Positions 8,734 to 16,791 of a stretch of 64,000 bases of DNA are shown in pieces (within the stretch, counting starts at the first letter, position 1; every line of letters begins with the position of its first letter). This stretch comes from Nocardioides lianchengensis. Its GTDB lineage: Bacteria; Actinomycetota; Actinomycetes; Propionibacteriales; Nocardioidaceae. Where the stretch lies: assembly GCF_900101465.1 (NCBI RefSeq), contig NZ_FMZM01000012.1, forward strand, positions 1-64,000, given 5' to 3'. Below the pieces are notes generated by a model. The model worked only from the letters and a program-made list of their open reading frames with translations, was not told where the DNA came from and searched no databases. Made by a program: the position numbers and the translations under genes.

Positions 8734-10085
8734 TGGTGCTCCTTCGTGACGACCTGCGGTCGCAGGTCGTCGGTGGGTGGGGTCCAGGCGGCCGGGTCCG
8801 CGGCGACCTGCTCCCCCGATCGGATGTCCTTGACCTGGTGGGAGACTCCCCCGTCCGGATCGTCCTGGACGAACCAGACGAACGGGATGCCGCGACGCTC
8901 GGCGTACCTGATCTGCTTGCCGAACTTCTGGGCGGAGGCGGCCACCTCGCACGGCACGCGTCGAGCGCGCAGCGAGGCGGCCACGGCATCACTGGCTGCC
9001 CGGGAGTCCTCGTCGGTGACGGCGACCAGGACGGCGCTCGGCACCGGCCGGCTGCCCGCGAGGACGCCGTCGGCCAGCAGCGGGATGATGCTGCGGGAGA
9101 CGCCGAAGGACACGCCGACCCCGGGGTACGTCGTACGGCCGTCGCTGGCCAGCGCGTCGTAGCGCCCGCCGCCGCCGACCGACTTCAGTCGCTCGTAGCC
9201 GGCCATGAAGATCTCGACGACCGTGCCGGTGTAGTAGTCCAGCCCGCGCGCGATGCGCAGGTTGGCCTCGACGGTGACGTGCCGCCGCTCCCCGGCCGAG
9301 CAGCCGGCGACGACCGCCTCGAGCTCGGCCAGGCCCTCGTCGAGCAGCGGGTGGCTGACCCCGAGGGCGCGGACCTGCTCGACGAACGACGTGTCGGCGA
9401 CCCGGATGGTGGCCAGGTCCAGGCACTGCTGGGCCTGCTCCGGCGTGGCCCCCGCGTCGCTGACCAGCAGCTCGGCGACCTTCTCGGCGGGCAGCTTGTC
9501 GAGCTTGTCGATCACCCGGATCGCCGCGACGACGTCGGGCAGGCCGAGGCCGGCGTAGAAGCCCTGGATCAGCTTGCGGTTGTTGAACTGGAAGCTCAGC
9601 GCGGGGATCGGGAGCGCGTCGAGTGCCTCCACCATCACCCGCATCACCTCGACGTCGTGGTGGAACGGCAGCACGTCCTTGCCGACGATGTCCACGTCGG
9701 CCTGGGTGAACTGGCGGTAGCGACCCTCCTGCGGGCGCTCGCCGCGCCAGGCCGGCTGGACCTGGTAGCGGCGGAAGGGGAACTCCAGGTGACCGGCGTG
9801 CTCGAGGACGTAGCGGGCGAACGGGACGGTCAGGTCGAAGTGCAGCCCGACGCCGGCGTCCGACCCTCCCTGCTCCTTCTGCAGGCGCTCCAGGAGGTAG
9901 ACCTCCTTGGAGGTCTCGCCCTTGCCGAGGAGGACGTCGACGGGTTCGACGGCGCGCGTCTCGATGTTGGCGAAGCCGTGCAGCTCGAAGGTGTCGGAGA
10001 GCGACGCGATGACCGCGCGCTCCACGGACCTGGCGGCAGGCAGCAGCTCGGGAAACCCGCTGAGCGGGCTGGTCTTGGTGGCCAT
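8730..10085 (-). CDS. hisS: Histidyl-tRNA synthetase
   Basis: Class II synthetase of 451 residues. Motif 2 appears as FRRYQVQPAWRGERPQEGRYRQF split by the usual loop, and the histidine-A motifs are present (VEANLRIARGLDYYTG, SVGGGGRYDAL). A C-terminal anticodon-binding domain follows (VPSAVLVAVTDEDSRAA). ATG 10085 (MATKTSPLSGF) is preferred over longer in-frame starts that would overlap the upstream hydrolase. The upstream hydrolase gene ends 16 bases before this start and aspS overlaps its end, so hydrolase-hisS-aspS form one operon, an arrangement common in actinobacteria. Confidence 0.96.
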   Translation of the reverse strand: MATKTSPLSGFPELLPAARSVERAVIASLSDTFELHGFANIETRAVEPVDVLLGKGETSKEVYLLERLQKEQGGSDAGVGLHFDLTVPFARYVLEHAGHLEFPFRRYQVQPAWRGERPQEGRYRQFTQADVDIVGKDVLPFHHDVEVMRVMVEALDALPIPALSFQFNNRKLIQGFYAGLGLPDVVAAIRVIDKLDKLPAEKVAELLVSDAGATPEQAQQCLDLATIRVADTSFVEQVRALGVSHPLLDEGLAELEAVVAGCSAGERRHVTVEANLRIARGLDYYTGTVVEIFMAGYERLKSVGGGGRYDALASDGRTTYPGVGVSFGVSRSIIPLLADGVLAGSRPVPSAVLVAVTDEDSRAASDAVAASLRARRVPCEVAASAQKFGKQIRYAERRGIPFVWFVQDDPDGGVSHQVKDIRSGEQVAADPAAWTPPTDDLRPQVVTKEHQ

Positions 10086-10101
10086 GGGTGTCAGAGGCCT
10101 C

Positions 10102-10812
10102 TCAGTGACCCTGGGGGACTCGGCCCACCGGACCGTCGTCGAGAAGGTCCAGCAGGTAGGGATTGGTCGCGCGCTCGCGACCGATGGACGTCTGCTCACC
10201 GTGACCCGGGAGGACCACGATGTCGTCGGCGAGGGGCAGCACCTTGGTGGTGAGGCTGCGCAGCATGGTGGGGTGGTCGCCGCCCGGCAGGTCCGTGCGC
10301 CCGATCGAGCCCGCGAACAGCAGGTCACCGGAGAACATGACCTCGCTGACGTCCTGCTGGGCGTACGGCGTGCGGAAGGTGACCGACCCCTCGGTATGGC
10401 CCGGGGTGTGGTCGACCACGAAGCGCAGGCCGGCCAGCTCGAGCACCTGGTCGTCGGCCAGCTCGCGGACGTCGTCGGGCTCGGCCCACTCGTAGTTGCC
10501 GCCGAGCAGCATCTGGGTGGTCTCGCGCGACATGCCCGCCATCGGGTCGGCGAGCAGGTGCCGGTCGCTCGGGTGGATCCACGCGGTGGCGTCGTACGTG
10601 CCGGCGACGGGGGCGACGCACCACATGTGGTCGACGTGCCCGTGGGTGACCAGCACCGACACCGGCTTCAGACCGTGCTCGCGGACGACCTGGTCGACGC
10701 CCTCGGCCGAGTCCTTGCCGGGATCGATCACCACGCACTCGCTCCCGGCGCCGGTGGCGACGACGTAGCAGTTGGTGCCCCACGGACCCGCGGGAAAGCC
10801 GGCGATCAACAC
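10102..10812 (-). CDS. Metallo-beta-lactamase-fold hydrolase (glyoxalase II-like)
   Basis: A 236-residue hydrolase of the metallo-beta-lactamase fold. It has the metal motif THGHVDHMW, a later histidine (VDHTPGHTEGSVTF), an aspartate in FSGDLLF and a final LPGHGEQT, the layout of hydroxyacylglutathione-hydrolase-like enzymes often found beside hisS in actinobacteria. The substrate is not known. The start is GTG 10812. A -10 element TAGTGT on the minus strand (10819-10824) lies six bases upstream, which indicates a leaderless mRNA beginning at the GTG. It is the first gene of the hisS-aspS operon. Confidence 0.87.
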   Translation of the reverse strand: MLIAGFPAGPWGTNCYVVATGAGSECVVIDPGKDSAEGVDQVVREHGLKPVSVLVTHGHVDHMWCVAPVAGTYDATAWIHPSDRHLLADPMAGMSRETTQMLLGGNYEWAEPDDVRELADDQVLELAGLRFVVDHTPGHTEGSVTFRTPYAQQDVSEVMFSGDLLFAGSIGRTDLPGGDHPTMLRSLTTKVLPLADDIVVLPGHGEQTSIGRERATNPYLLDLLDDGPVGRVPQGH

Positions 10813-10960
10813 TCGCCCACACTACCGAGGGCGCCCCGGTGGTGTCGCACCGGTTCCGGGCCGTGACGACCTTCCTCACACCGGGCGCAGGCGTGACTAG
10901 AGTAGGCGCCTGCAACGTACCGCCCGCGTGCGACCCGAAGATGCGAAGAGGGATCAGCAA

Positions 10961-12190
10961 GTGACGAGCCATGAGTGGGGCCGCGTCGACGACGACGGCA
11001 CCGTCTACGTCCGGACCGCCGACGGCGAGCGTTCGGTCGGGCAGTACCCCGAGGGGACTCCCGACGAGGCGCTCACCTTCTTCACCGAGCGGTACGCCGC
11101 CCTCGCCTTCGAGGTCGAGCTGCTCGAGCAACGGGTGAACTCGGGGGTGCTGTCCCCCGAGGAGGCCGCCGAGTCGGTGAAGACCGTCAAGGCGCAGGTG
11201 GTCGACGCCAACGCCGTCGGCGACCTGATCTCGCTGGCCGGCCGGCTCGACGCGCTCGGGCCGATCATCGCCCGGCAGCGCGACGCGCGCCGCGAGGAGC
11301 GGGCCCAGAAGTCCGCCGAGGCCAAGGCGGCCAAGGAGCAGCTGGTCGCGGACGCCGAGAAGATCGCCGAGAGCACCGACTGGCGACACGGTGCCAACCG
11401 GCTGCGCGACCTGCTTGAGCAGTGGAAGGCGCTCCCCCGCATCGACCGGGCCTCCGACGACGCGCTCTGGCGGCGCTTCTCGACCGCCCGCACGGCGTAC
11501 ACACGGCACCGCAAGGCGCACTTCGCCGAGCTCAACGAGCAGCGCGAGGGCGCCCGGGCCATCAAGGAGCGCCTGGCCACGGAGGCCGAGTCGCTCGCCG
11601 GGTCCACCGAGTGGGGCCCGACCGCCGGGCGCTACCGCGACCTCATGAAGCAGTGGAAGGCCGCCGGGCCGGCCCCCAAGGACGTCGACGACGCCCTCTG
11701 GAAGCGGTTCCGGGGCGCCCAGGACGCCTTCTTCGGCGCTCGCGACGCGGAGAACGCCGCCCTGGACCAGGAGTTCGCCGCCAACGCCGAGGTCAAGGAG
11801 GCGCTGCTCGTCGAGGCCGAGGCGCTGCTGCCGGTCGGGGACGTCGACGCCGCCAAGCGCACCTTCCGCGACATCGCGGACCGCTGGGACGCCGCCGGCA
11901 AGGTCCCGCGCGACCGGATCAAGGACCTCGAGGCCCGGATCCGCAAGGTCGAGCAGGCCATCCGCGCCGTCGAGGAGGAGGCCTGGGCCAAGTCCGACCC
12001 CGAGAAGTCGGCCCGCGCCGACGACATGGTCTCCAAGCTGGAGCAGGCCATCGCCAAGGTCGAGGCCGACCTCGAGAAGGCCCGTGCCGCCGGGAACGAC
12101 AAGAAGATCAAGGACCTCGAGGAGAACCTCGAGTCCCGCCGGTCGTTCCTCGAGATGGCCAAGCGCGCCAGCGCGGACTTCTCGGGCTGA
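10961..12190 (+). CDS. DUF349 domain protein
   Basis: A 409-residue, highly charged, mostly helical protein with at least three DUF349 repeats. These can be seen as STDWRHGANRLRDLLEQWKA, STEWGPTAGRYRDLMKQWKA, and VGDVDAAKRTFRDIADRWDA, followed by a coiled-coil tail (about residues 330-405). Function is unknown for the family; proteins of this kind commonly sit next to relA in actinobacteria. The start is GTG 10961 with AAGAGGGA eight bases upstream; an in-frame GTG at 10928 is less likely. The gene is divergent from the hisS operon; its stop codon lies inside a palindrome. Confidence 0.85.
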   Translation: MTSHEWGRVDDDGTVYVRTADGERSVGQYPEGTPDEALTFFTERYAALAFEVELLEQRVNSGVLSPEEAAESVKTVKAQVVDANAVGDLISLAGRLDALGPIIARQRDARREERAQKSAEAKAAKEQLVADAEKIAESTDWRHGANRLRDLLEQWKALPRIDRASDDALWRRFSTARTAYTRHRKAHFAELNEQREGARAIKERLATEAESLAGSTEWGPTAGRYRDLMKQWKAAGPAPKDVDDALWKRFRGAQDAFFGARDAENAALDQEFAANAEVKEALLVEAEALLPVGDVDAAKRTFRDIADRWDAAGKVPRDRIKDLEARIRKVEQAIRAVEEEAWAKSDPEKSARADDMVSKLEQAIAKVEADLEKARAAGNDKKIKDLEENLESRRSFLEMAKRASADFSG

Positions 12191-12206
12191 GCTCCGCTCA
12201 GCCCGA
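12182..12206 (+). terminator. Stop-codon-spanning hairpin after the DUF349 gene
   Basis: Ten-base arms TCGGGCTGAG and CTCAGCCCGA flank a five-base loop; the gene's TGA stop lies inside the left arm. There is no T run, so this is a terminator by position and structure only. Confidence 0.5.
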
Positions 12207-12216
12207 CAAGTCCATC

Positions 12217-12376
12217 GGTGGTCGAGTAGCACGCCGCGACTGAGGAACGACGTCGCGACGGGCGTATCGAGACTCACCCCCGTGGCGCGAACCGTCCCGT
12301 CCGCGCGACCAGGAGGGGTCTCGATACGTCGCTCGCGCCCTCGCGAGCTCGGCCGCGACCGCCTACTCGACCACCG
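12217..12376. repeat. Intergenic inverted-repeat unit, copy 1
   Basis: Starts with GGTGGTCGAGTAG and ends with its near complement CTACTCGACCACCG. Inner arms GGCGTATCGAGAC and GTCTCGATACG pair as well, giving a long nested cruciform of about 160 bp. A second copy follows at 12434-12594. The outer motif is a dispersed intergenic repeat type of Nocardioides-like genomes, as far as I recall; no open frame is present in it. Confidence 0.85.
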
Positions 12377-12397
12377 ATGTCACGCAGTGAGCTCGCT

Positions 12398-12436
12398 GCG
12401 TGGCATCGGTGCGTGGCATCGGTGCGTGGCATCGGT
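12398..12436. repeat. Three tandem copies of a 13-bp unit
   Basis: The unit GCGTGGCATCGGT occurs three times in tandem without mismatch (12398, 12411, 12424), bridging the two large inverted-repeat units. The third copy ends inside the start of repeat copy 2. Confidence 0.9.
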
Positions 12437-12594
12437 GGTCGAGTAGCACGCCGCGACTGAGGAACGAAGTCGCGTCGGGCGTATCGAGACCCACTCTGCT
12501 CACGCGAACGGTCCGGTCCGCGTGACCTGGACGGGTCTCAATACGTCGTTCGCGACCTTCGCAAGCTCAGTCGCGAACGCCTACTCGACCACCG
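12434..12594. repeat. Intergenic inverted-repeat unit, copy 2
   Basis: Same plan as copy 1 (GGTGGTCGAGTAG ... GGCGTATCGAGAC ... GTCTCAATACG ... CTACTCGACCACCG) with scattered substitutions, several of them matched on both arms. Directly followed by the relA stop-codon hairpin. Confidence 0.85.
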
Positions 12595-12596
12595 GT

Positions 12597-12635
12597 GTCA
12601 CGCAGTGAGCTCGCTGCGCTCGCTCACTGCGTGAC
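12597..12635 (-). terminator. Perfect hairpin spanning the relA stop codon
   Basis: Fourteen-base perfect arms (GTCACGCAGTGAGC and its complement) with an 11-base loop; the relA stop TGA lies in the stem. No T run follows, so termination is inferred from position. Confidence 0.5.
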
Positions 12636-14972
12636 GCGATAGGCGTCGAAGACGCCGGGGACGCCGCGGACGGCGCGGATGACGTTGTCGAGGTGCTTGG
12701 CCTCGGCCATCTCGAAGGTGAAGCGGCTCTTGGCGACCCGGTCCCGGGTGGTCGAGAGGTTGGCGCTGAGGATGTTCACGTGGGCGTCCGAGAGGACCAT
12801 CGTGATGTCGGAGAGCAGCCGGGCCCGGTCGAGGGCCTCGACCTGGATGTTGACCAGGAAGGTCGACTGCCCGGTGGGGGCCCACTCGACCTCGAGGAGC
12901 TTCTCGGGCTGGGCCTTCAGGTCGGCCGCGTTGGTGCAGTCCTGGCGGTGCACCGAGACGCCGCCGCCCTTGGTGACGAACCCGAGGATCTGGTCGGGCG
13001 GCACCGGGGTGCAGCACTTCGCGAGCTTGACCCACACGTCCGGGGCGCCCTTGACGATGACGCCCGAGTCACCACCCGAGCTGGCCTTGGCCCGACCACG
13101 GCGCCCGGTGATGGTGACCGCCTCGGCCAGGTCCTCCTGGGCGCTGTCACTCCCACCGTGCTCGTCGATGACCCGTCGTACGACGGCCTGCGCGGAGAGG
13201 TTGCCCTCGCCGACGGCGGCGTACATCGCCGAGACGTCCGCGTGGTTGAAGTGGCGCGCGGCCAGGGTCAGCGACTCGTGGGACATCAGTCGCTTGAGGG
13301 GCAGGCCCTCCTTGCGCATGAGCTTGGCGATCTGCTCCTTGCCCTGCTCGATGGCCTCCTCGCGCCGCTCCTTGGTGAACCACTGGCGGATCTTCGAGCG
13401 GGCCCGCGGCGACTTCACGAAGGTCAGCCAGTCGCGCGACGGCGCGGCGGTGGGCGACTTGGAGGTGAAGACCTCGACGACGTCGCCGTTCTCGAGCGTG
13501 GACTCCAGCGGCACCAGCCGGCCGTTGACGCGCGCGCCGATGGTGCGGTGGCCGACCTCGGTGTGCACGGCGTAGGCGAAGTCGACCGGCGTGGCGCCCG
13601 CCGGCAGCGCGATCACGTCGCCGCGCGGGGTGAAGACGTAGGTCTCGGCCCGGTTGATCTCGAAGCGCAGCGACTCCAGGAACTCGCCCGGATCCTCGAC
13701 CTCGCTCTGCCAGTCGAGCAGCTGGCGGACCCAGGTCATGTCGTCCATGTCGCCCTGGCGGTCGGTGTCGACGCCGGCGCGGCCGTCCTCCTTGTACTTC
13801 CAGTGAGCGGCGACGCCGTACTCGGCGCGGCGGTGCATGGCGAAGGTCCGGATCTGCAGCTCGACCGGCTTGCCCTGCGGGCCGATCACGGTCGTGTGCA
13901 GCGACTGGTACATGTTGAACTTCGGCATCGCGACGTAGTCCTTGAACCGCCCGAGCACGGGGTTCCAGCGCGAGTGGAGCACGCCGAGGACGCTGTAGCA
14001 GTCGCGGTCGTCGTCGACCAGGATCCGGATGCCGACCAGGTCGTAGATGTCGGAGAACTCCCGGCCCCCGACGATCATCTTCTGGTAGATCGAGTAGTAG
14101 TGCTTCGGTCGGCCGGTGACGCGGCACTTGATCTTGGCCTCGCGCAGGTCGCCCTCGACCTGGCTGATCACCTCGGCGAGGAACTGGTCGCGCGAGGGCG
14201 CGCGCTCGGCCACCATCCGCACGATCTCGTCGTAGATCTTGGGGTGCAGGGTCGCGAACGCGAGGTCTTCGAGCTCCCACTTGAGGGTGTTCATGCCGAG
14301 CCGGTGGGCCAGCGGGGCATAGATGTCGAGGGTCTCGCGAGCCTTGCGCTCCTGCGTCTCCTGCTTGACGTAGCGCAGGGTCCGCATGTTGTGGAGTCGG
14401 TCGGCGAGCTTGATGACGAGGACCCGGATGTCGCGCGACATCGCGACGATCATCTTGCGGATCGTCTCGGCCTCGGCGGTCTCGCCGTACCGGACCTTGT
14501 CGAGCTTGGTCACGCCGTCGACCAGCCGGGCGACCTCCTCGCCGAAGTCGGCGCGCACCTGCTCCAGCGTGTACGGCGTGTCCTCCACCGTGTCGTGCAG
14601 CAGCGACGCGACCAGCGTCGGCTCGGTCATGCCGATGTCGGCGAGGATGGTGGTGACGGCGAGCGGGTGGGTGATGTAGGGGTCGCCGCTCTTGCGCATC
14701 TGCGTGCCGTGCATCTTCTCGGCCGTCAGGTAGGCGCGCTCGATGAGCGCCAGATCCGCCTTCGGATGGTTGGTCCGGACGGCGCGGAACAACGGCTCCA
14801 GCACCGGGTTGCCGGGCTGGCTGCGGGTGCCCATCCGGGCCAGCCGGGCCCGCATGCTGCGTCCCGGCGGGGCGGGGGCCTCCGGGCGCTCCCCCGGCGG
14901 TGGGCCGGGGCGCGGGGCCTGGCGCGGGGGCGGACCGGTCCGCCCGGGCGGGGCGGTGCGTTCCTCGGTCAC
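12624..14972 (-). CDS. relA: Bifunctional (p)ppGpp synthetase/hydrolase Rel
   Basis: Stringent-response enzyme of 782 residues. A proline-rich tail (about 1-38) precedes the HD hydrolase domain (RKSGDPYITHP, LLHDTVEDT), the synthetase domain (GRPKHYYSIYQKM, VGIRILVDD, YQSLHTTV), the TGS domain (VFTPRGDVIALPAGATPVDF), a zinc-finger-like segment with KCCTPVPPDQ, and a C-terminal ACT domain. Both active-site regions look intact, so it should make and degrade alarmone. The start is GTG 14972. TAGGCT lies six bases before it on the minus strand, consistent with a leaderless transcript, although the intervening GAGAGG could also act as a ribosome site. It follows apt. Confidence 0.96.
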   Translation of the reverse strand: MTEERTAPPGRTGPPPRQAPRPGPPPGERPEAPAPPGRSMRARLARMGTRSQPGNPVLEPLFRAVRTNHPKADLALIERAYLTAEKMHGTQMRKSGDPYITHPLAVTTILADIGMTEPTLVASLLHDTVEDTPYTLEQVRADFGEEVARLVDGVTKLDKVRYGETAEAETIRKMIVAMSRDIRVLVIKLADRLHNMRTLRYVKQETQERKARETLDIYAPLAHRLGMNTLKWELEDLAFATLHPKIYDEIVRMVAERAPSRDQFLAEVISQVEGDLREAKIKCRVTGRPKHYYSIYQKMIVGGREFSDIYDLVGIRILVDDDRDCYSVLGVLHSRWNPVLGRFKDYVAMPKFNMYQSLHTTVIGPQGKPVELQIRTFAMHRRAEYGVAAHWKYKEDGRAGVDTDRQGDMDDMTWVRQLLDWQSEVEDPGEFLESLRFEINRAETYVFTPRGDVIALPAGATPVDFAYAVHTEVGHRTIGARVNGRLVPLESTLENGDVVEVFTSKSPTAAPSRDWLTFVKSPRARSKIRQWFTKERREEAIEQGKEQIAKLMRKEGLPLKRLMSHESLTLAARHFNHADVSAMYAAVGEGNLSAQAVVRRVIDEHGGSDSAQEDLAEAVTITGRRGRAKASSGGDSGVIVKGAPDVWVKLAKCCTPVPPDQILGFVTKGGGVSVHRQDCTNAADLKAQPEKLLEVEWAPTGQSTFLVNIQVEALDRARLLSDITMVLSDAHVNILSANLSTTRDRVAKSRFTFEMAEAKHLDNVIRAVRGVPGVFDAYRVTQ

Positions 14973-14992
14973 CCTCTCAGCCTACGCGCCAC

Positions 14993-15553
14993 TCAGAGCG
15001 TGACCAGGCTGCTGACCGGCAGGTCGCCGACGGTCTCGCGCCCGGGCAGGAAGGAGAGCTCCATCAGCACGGCGAGGCCGGTCACGATCCCGCCGCAGGC
15101 CTCGACCAGCTCCCGCGTGGCGCGGGCCGTGCCGCCGGTGGCCAGCACGTCGTCGACCAGCAGCACCCGGTCGCCGGGCGAGATCGCGTCGCGGTGCAGC
15201 TCGAGCGTCGCGTCGCCGTACTCGAGGGAGTAGGAGACGGCGTGGGTCTCGCGGGGCAGCTTGCCGGCCTTGCGGACCGGCACGAAGCCGGCGCCCAGGG
15301 CGAGGGCCACCGGCGCGGCCAGGATGAAGCCACGGGCCTCCATCCCGACCACCTTGTCGACCACCTGGCCGTCGTCGAGCCGGCCGTGCTCGGCCAGCGC
15401 CGCCACGACGGCCGTGAAGCCGTCGTGGTCGGCGAGGACCGGGGTGATGTCCTTGAAGACGACGCCGGGCTCGGGGAAGTCGGGGACGTCGACGACGAGG
15501 CGATCGAGCGCCTCGCGGGCGACCTCGGCCGGGCTCCCCGAGCCGTCTGTCAC
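14993..15553 (-). CDS. apt: Adenine phosphoribosyltransferase
   Basis: Purine-salvage enzyme of 186 residues converting adenine and PRPP to AMP. The PRPP-binding loop is VLLVDDVLATGGTA, and the N-terminal FPEPGVVFKDITPVL and GMEARGFILAAPVA segments are characteristic of Apt. The start is a GTG at 15553 in a four-base GTGA overlap with the secF stop. It stands in the frequent actinobacterial order yajC-secD-secF-apt-relA, where it supplies purine nucleotides next to the alarmone enzyme. Confidence 0.95.
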   Translation of the reverse strand: MTDGSGSPAEVAREALDRLVVDVPDFPEPGVVFKDITPVLADHDGFTAVVAALAEHGRLDDGQVVDKVVGMEARGFILAAPVALALGAGFVPVRKAGKLPRETHAVSYSLEYGDATLELHRDAISPGDRVLLVDDVLATGGTARATRELVEACGGIVTGLAVLMELSFLPGRETVGDLPVSSLVTL

Positions 15554-16791
15554 TTGGGGCCGCGCTTGGACTTGCTGGTGCGGGTCGGCTGGATCCGGCC
15601 CGCGGCACCGCTCGGGCGCACGTCGCCCTTCGCCTTGGGTACGACGCGACCGCGGCCCGAGGCCTCCTCGCCGCGGGGCGGGGCGGTGGGCCGGGAGACC
15701 GGCGCATCGTCCTCGTCGTCACCGAGGTCGCTGCCCGCGAAGCCGGGCTCGTCCTGGACCGGCAGGTCCTCGACGAAGGCCGGCACCGAGGCGTAGCGGT
15801 CGGCGTTGGCCTTGGCGCGCGACTTGGCGCGGCGGTCGGACTCCTGGATCGCGGACTCGCGGCCCTTGATGTGGACCAGGACGCGCGGCGCGAGCAGCAC
15901 CGAGGAGTAGATGCCGACGGCCATGCCGACGAACTGCGCGAGCGCGAGGTCCTGCAGCGAGCTGGCACCGAGCTGGACGGCGCTGACGTAGAGGATCGCG
16001 CCGATCGGGATCAGCGCCACGATGCCGGTGTTGATCGAGCGCACCAGCGTCTGGTTGACGGCCAGGTTGGCCGCTTCGGCGTACGTCTGTCCGGACTTGC
16101 GGAGCTCGTGCGTGTTCTCGCGGACCTTGTCGAAGACGACGACGGTGTCGTAGAGCGAGAAGCCCAGGATGGCGAGTAGGCCGGTCACCGCCGAGGGCGT
16201 CACCGGGAAGCCCGAGAGGGCGTAGATGCCGACGGTGATGACGATGTCGTGCACGAGCGCGACCAGCGCCGCGATCGACATCTTCCACTCGCGGAAGTAG
16301 CCCCAGATGAAGAGCATGACCAGCACGAGGAAGACGGCGACGCCGATGATCGCCCGCTTGGCGACCTCGCGACCCCAGCTGGCGCCGATCTCGGTCGGCG
16401 ACAGGTCGACGGTCTCGGGGACGGTCTCCTGGATGATCTCGCCGACCCGGTCACTGACCTCGTCGGTGACCTCACCGACCTCGACCACGATGGCCTTGTT
16501 GCCCTCCGTGGTCACCGAGGGTGAGTCAACGCCCTCCAGGTCGGCGTCCGCGATGGCGGTCCGGATGGAGTCCGCGTTCTCCTGGGTGACCTCCGCCGCG
16601 GGCATGGTGGCCCGGATCTGGGTGCCACCGGTGAACTCGACACCGAAGTTCATCCCCTTGAAGAAGATGATCGCGAGTGCGGCCAGCACCAGGACCGCGG
16701 TGATGGAGTACCACAGCGGCCGGCGACCGATGAAGTCGATCGACTTCCGACCGCCGTAGAGGTCGTTTCCGTAGCGCGAGAACTTGCCCAT
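15550..16791 (-). CDS. secF: Protein translocase subunit SecF
   Basis: Inner-membrane accessory subunit of the Sec translocon, 413 residues, RND superfamily with six predicted helices. Signature segments are GMNFGVEFTGGTQIRA in the first periplasmic domain and the helix pair around LLAILGFSLYDTVVVFDKVREN. The C-terminal about 100 residues are a charged, low-complexity cytoplasmic tail (DDEDDAPVSRPTAPPRGEE) common in actinobacterial SecF. ATG 16791 overlaps the secD stop by one base. It works with SecD to use proton motive force for protein export. Confidence 0.95.
   Translation of the reverse strand: MGKFSRYGNDLYGGRKSIDFIGRRPLWYSITAVLVLAALAIIFFKGMNFGVEFTGGTQIRATMPAAEVTQENADSIRTAIADADLEGVDSPSVTTEGNKAIVVEVGEVTDEVSDRVGEIIQETVPETVDLSPTEIGASWGREVAKRAIIGVAVFLVLVMLFIWGYFREWKMSIAALVALVHDIVITVGIYALSGFPVTPSAVTGLLAILGFSLYDTVVVFDKVRENTHELRKSGQTYAEAANLAVNQTLVRSINTGIVALIPIGAILYVSAVQLGASSLQDLALAQFVGMAVGIYSSVLLAPRVLVHIKGRESAIQESDRRAKSRAKANADRYASVPAFVEDLPVQDEPGFAGSDLGDDEDDAPVSRPTAPPRGEEASGRGRVVPKAKGDVRPSGAAGRIQPTRTSKSKRGPK

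Noticed and set aside
12217..12594. CRISPR-like array
   Set aside because: The repeats are large inverted units with no regular spacers; no CRISPR array was seen anywhere in the window.
12693..15233. An 846-residue plus-strand open frame opposite relA and apt
   Set aside because: Shadow of two clear genes; no domain visible.
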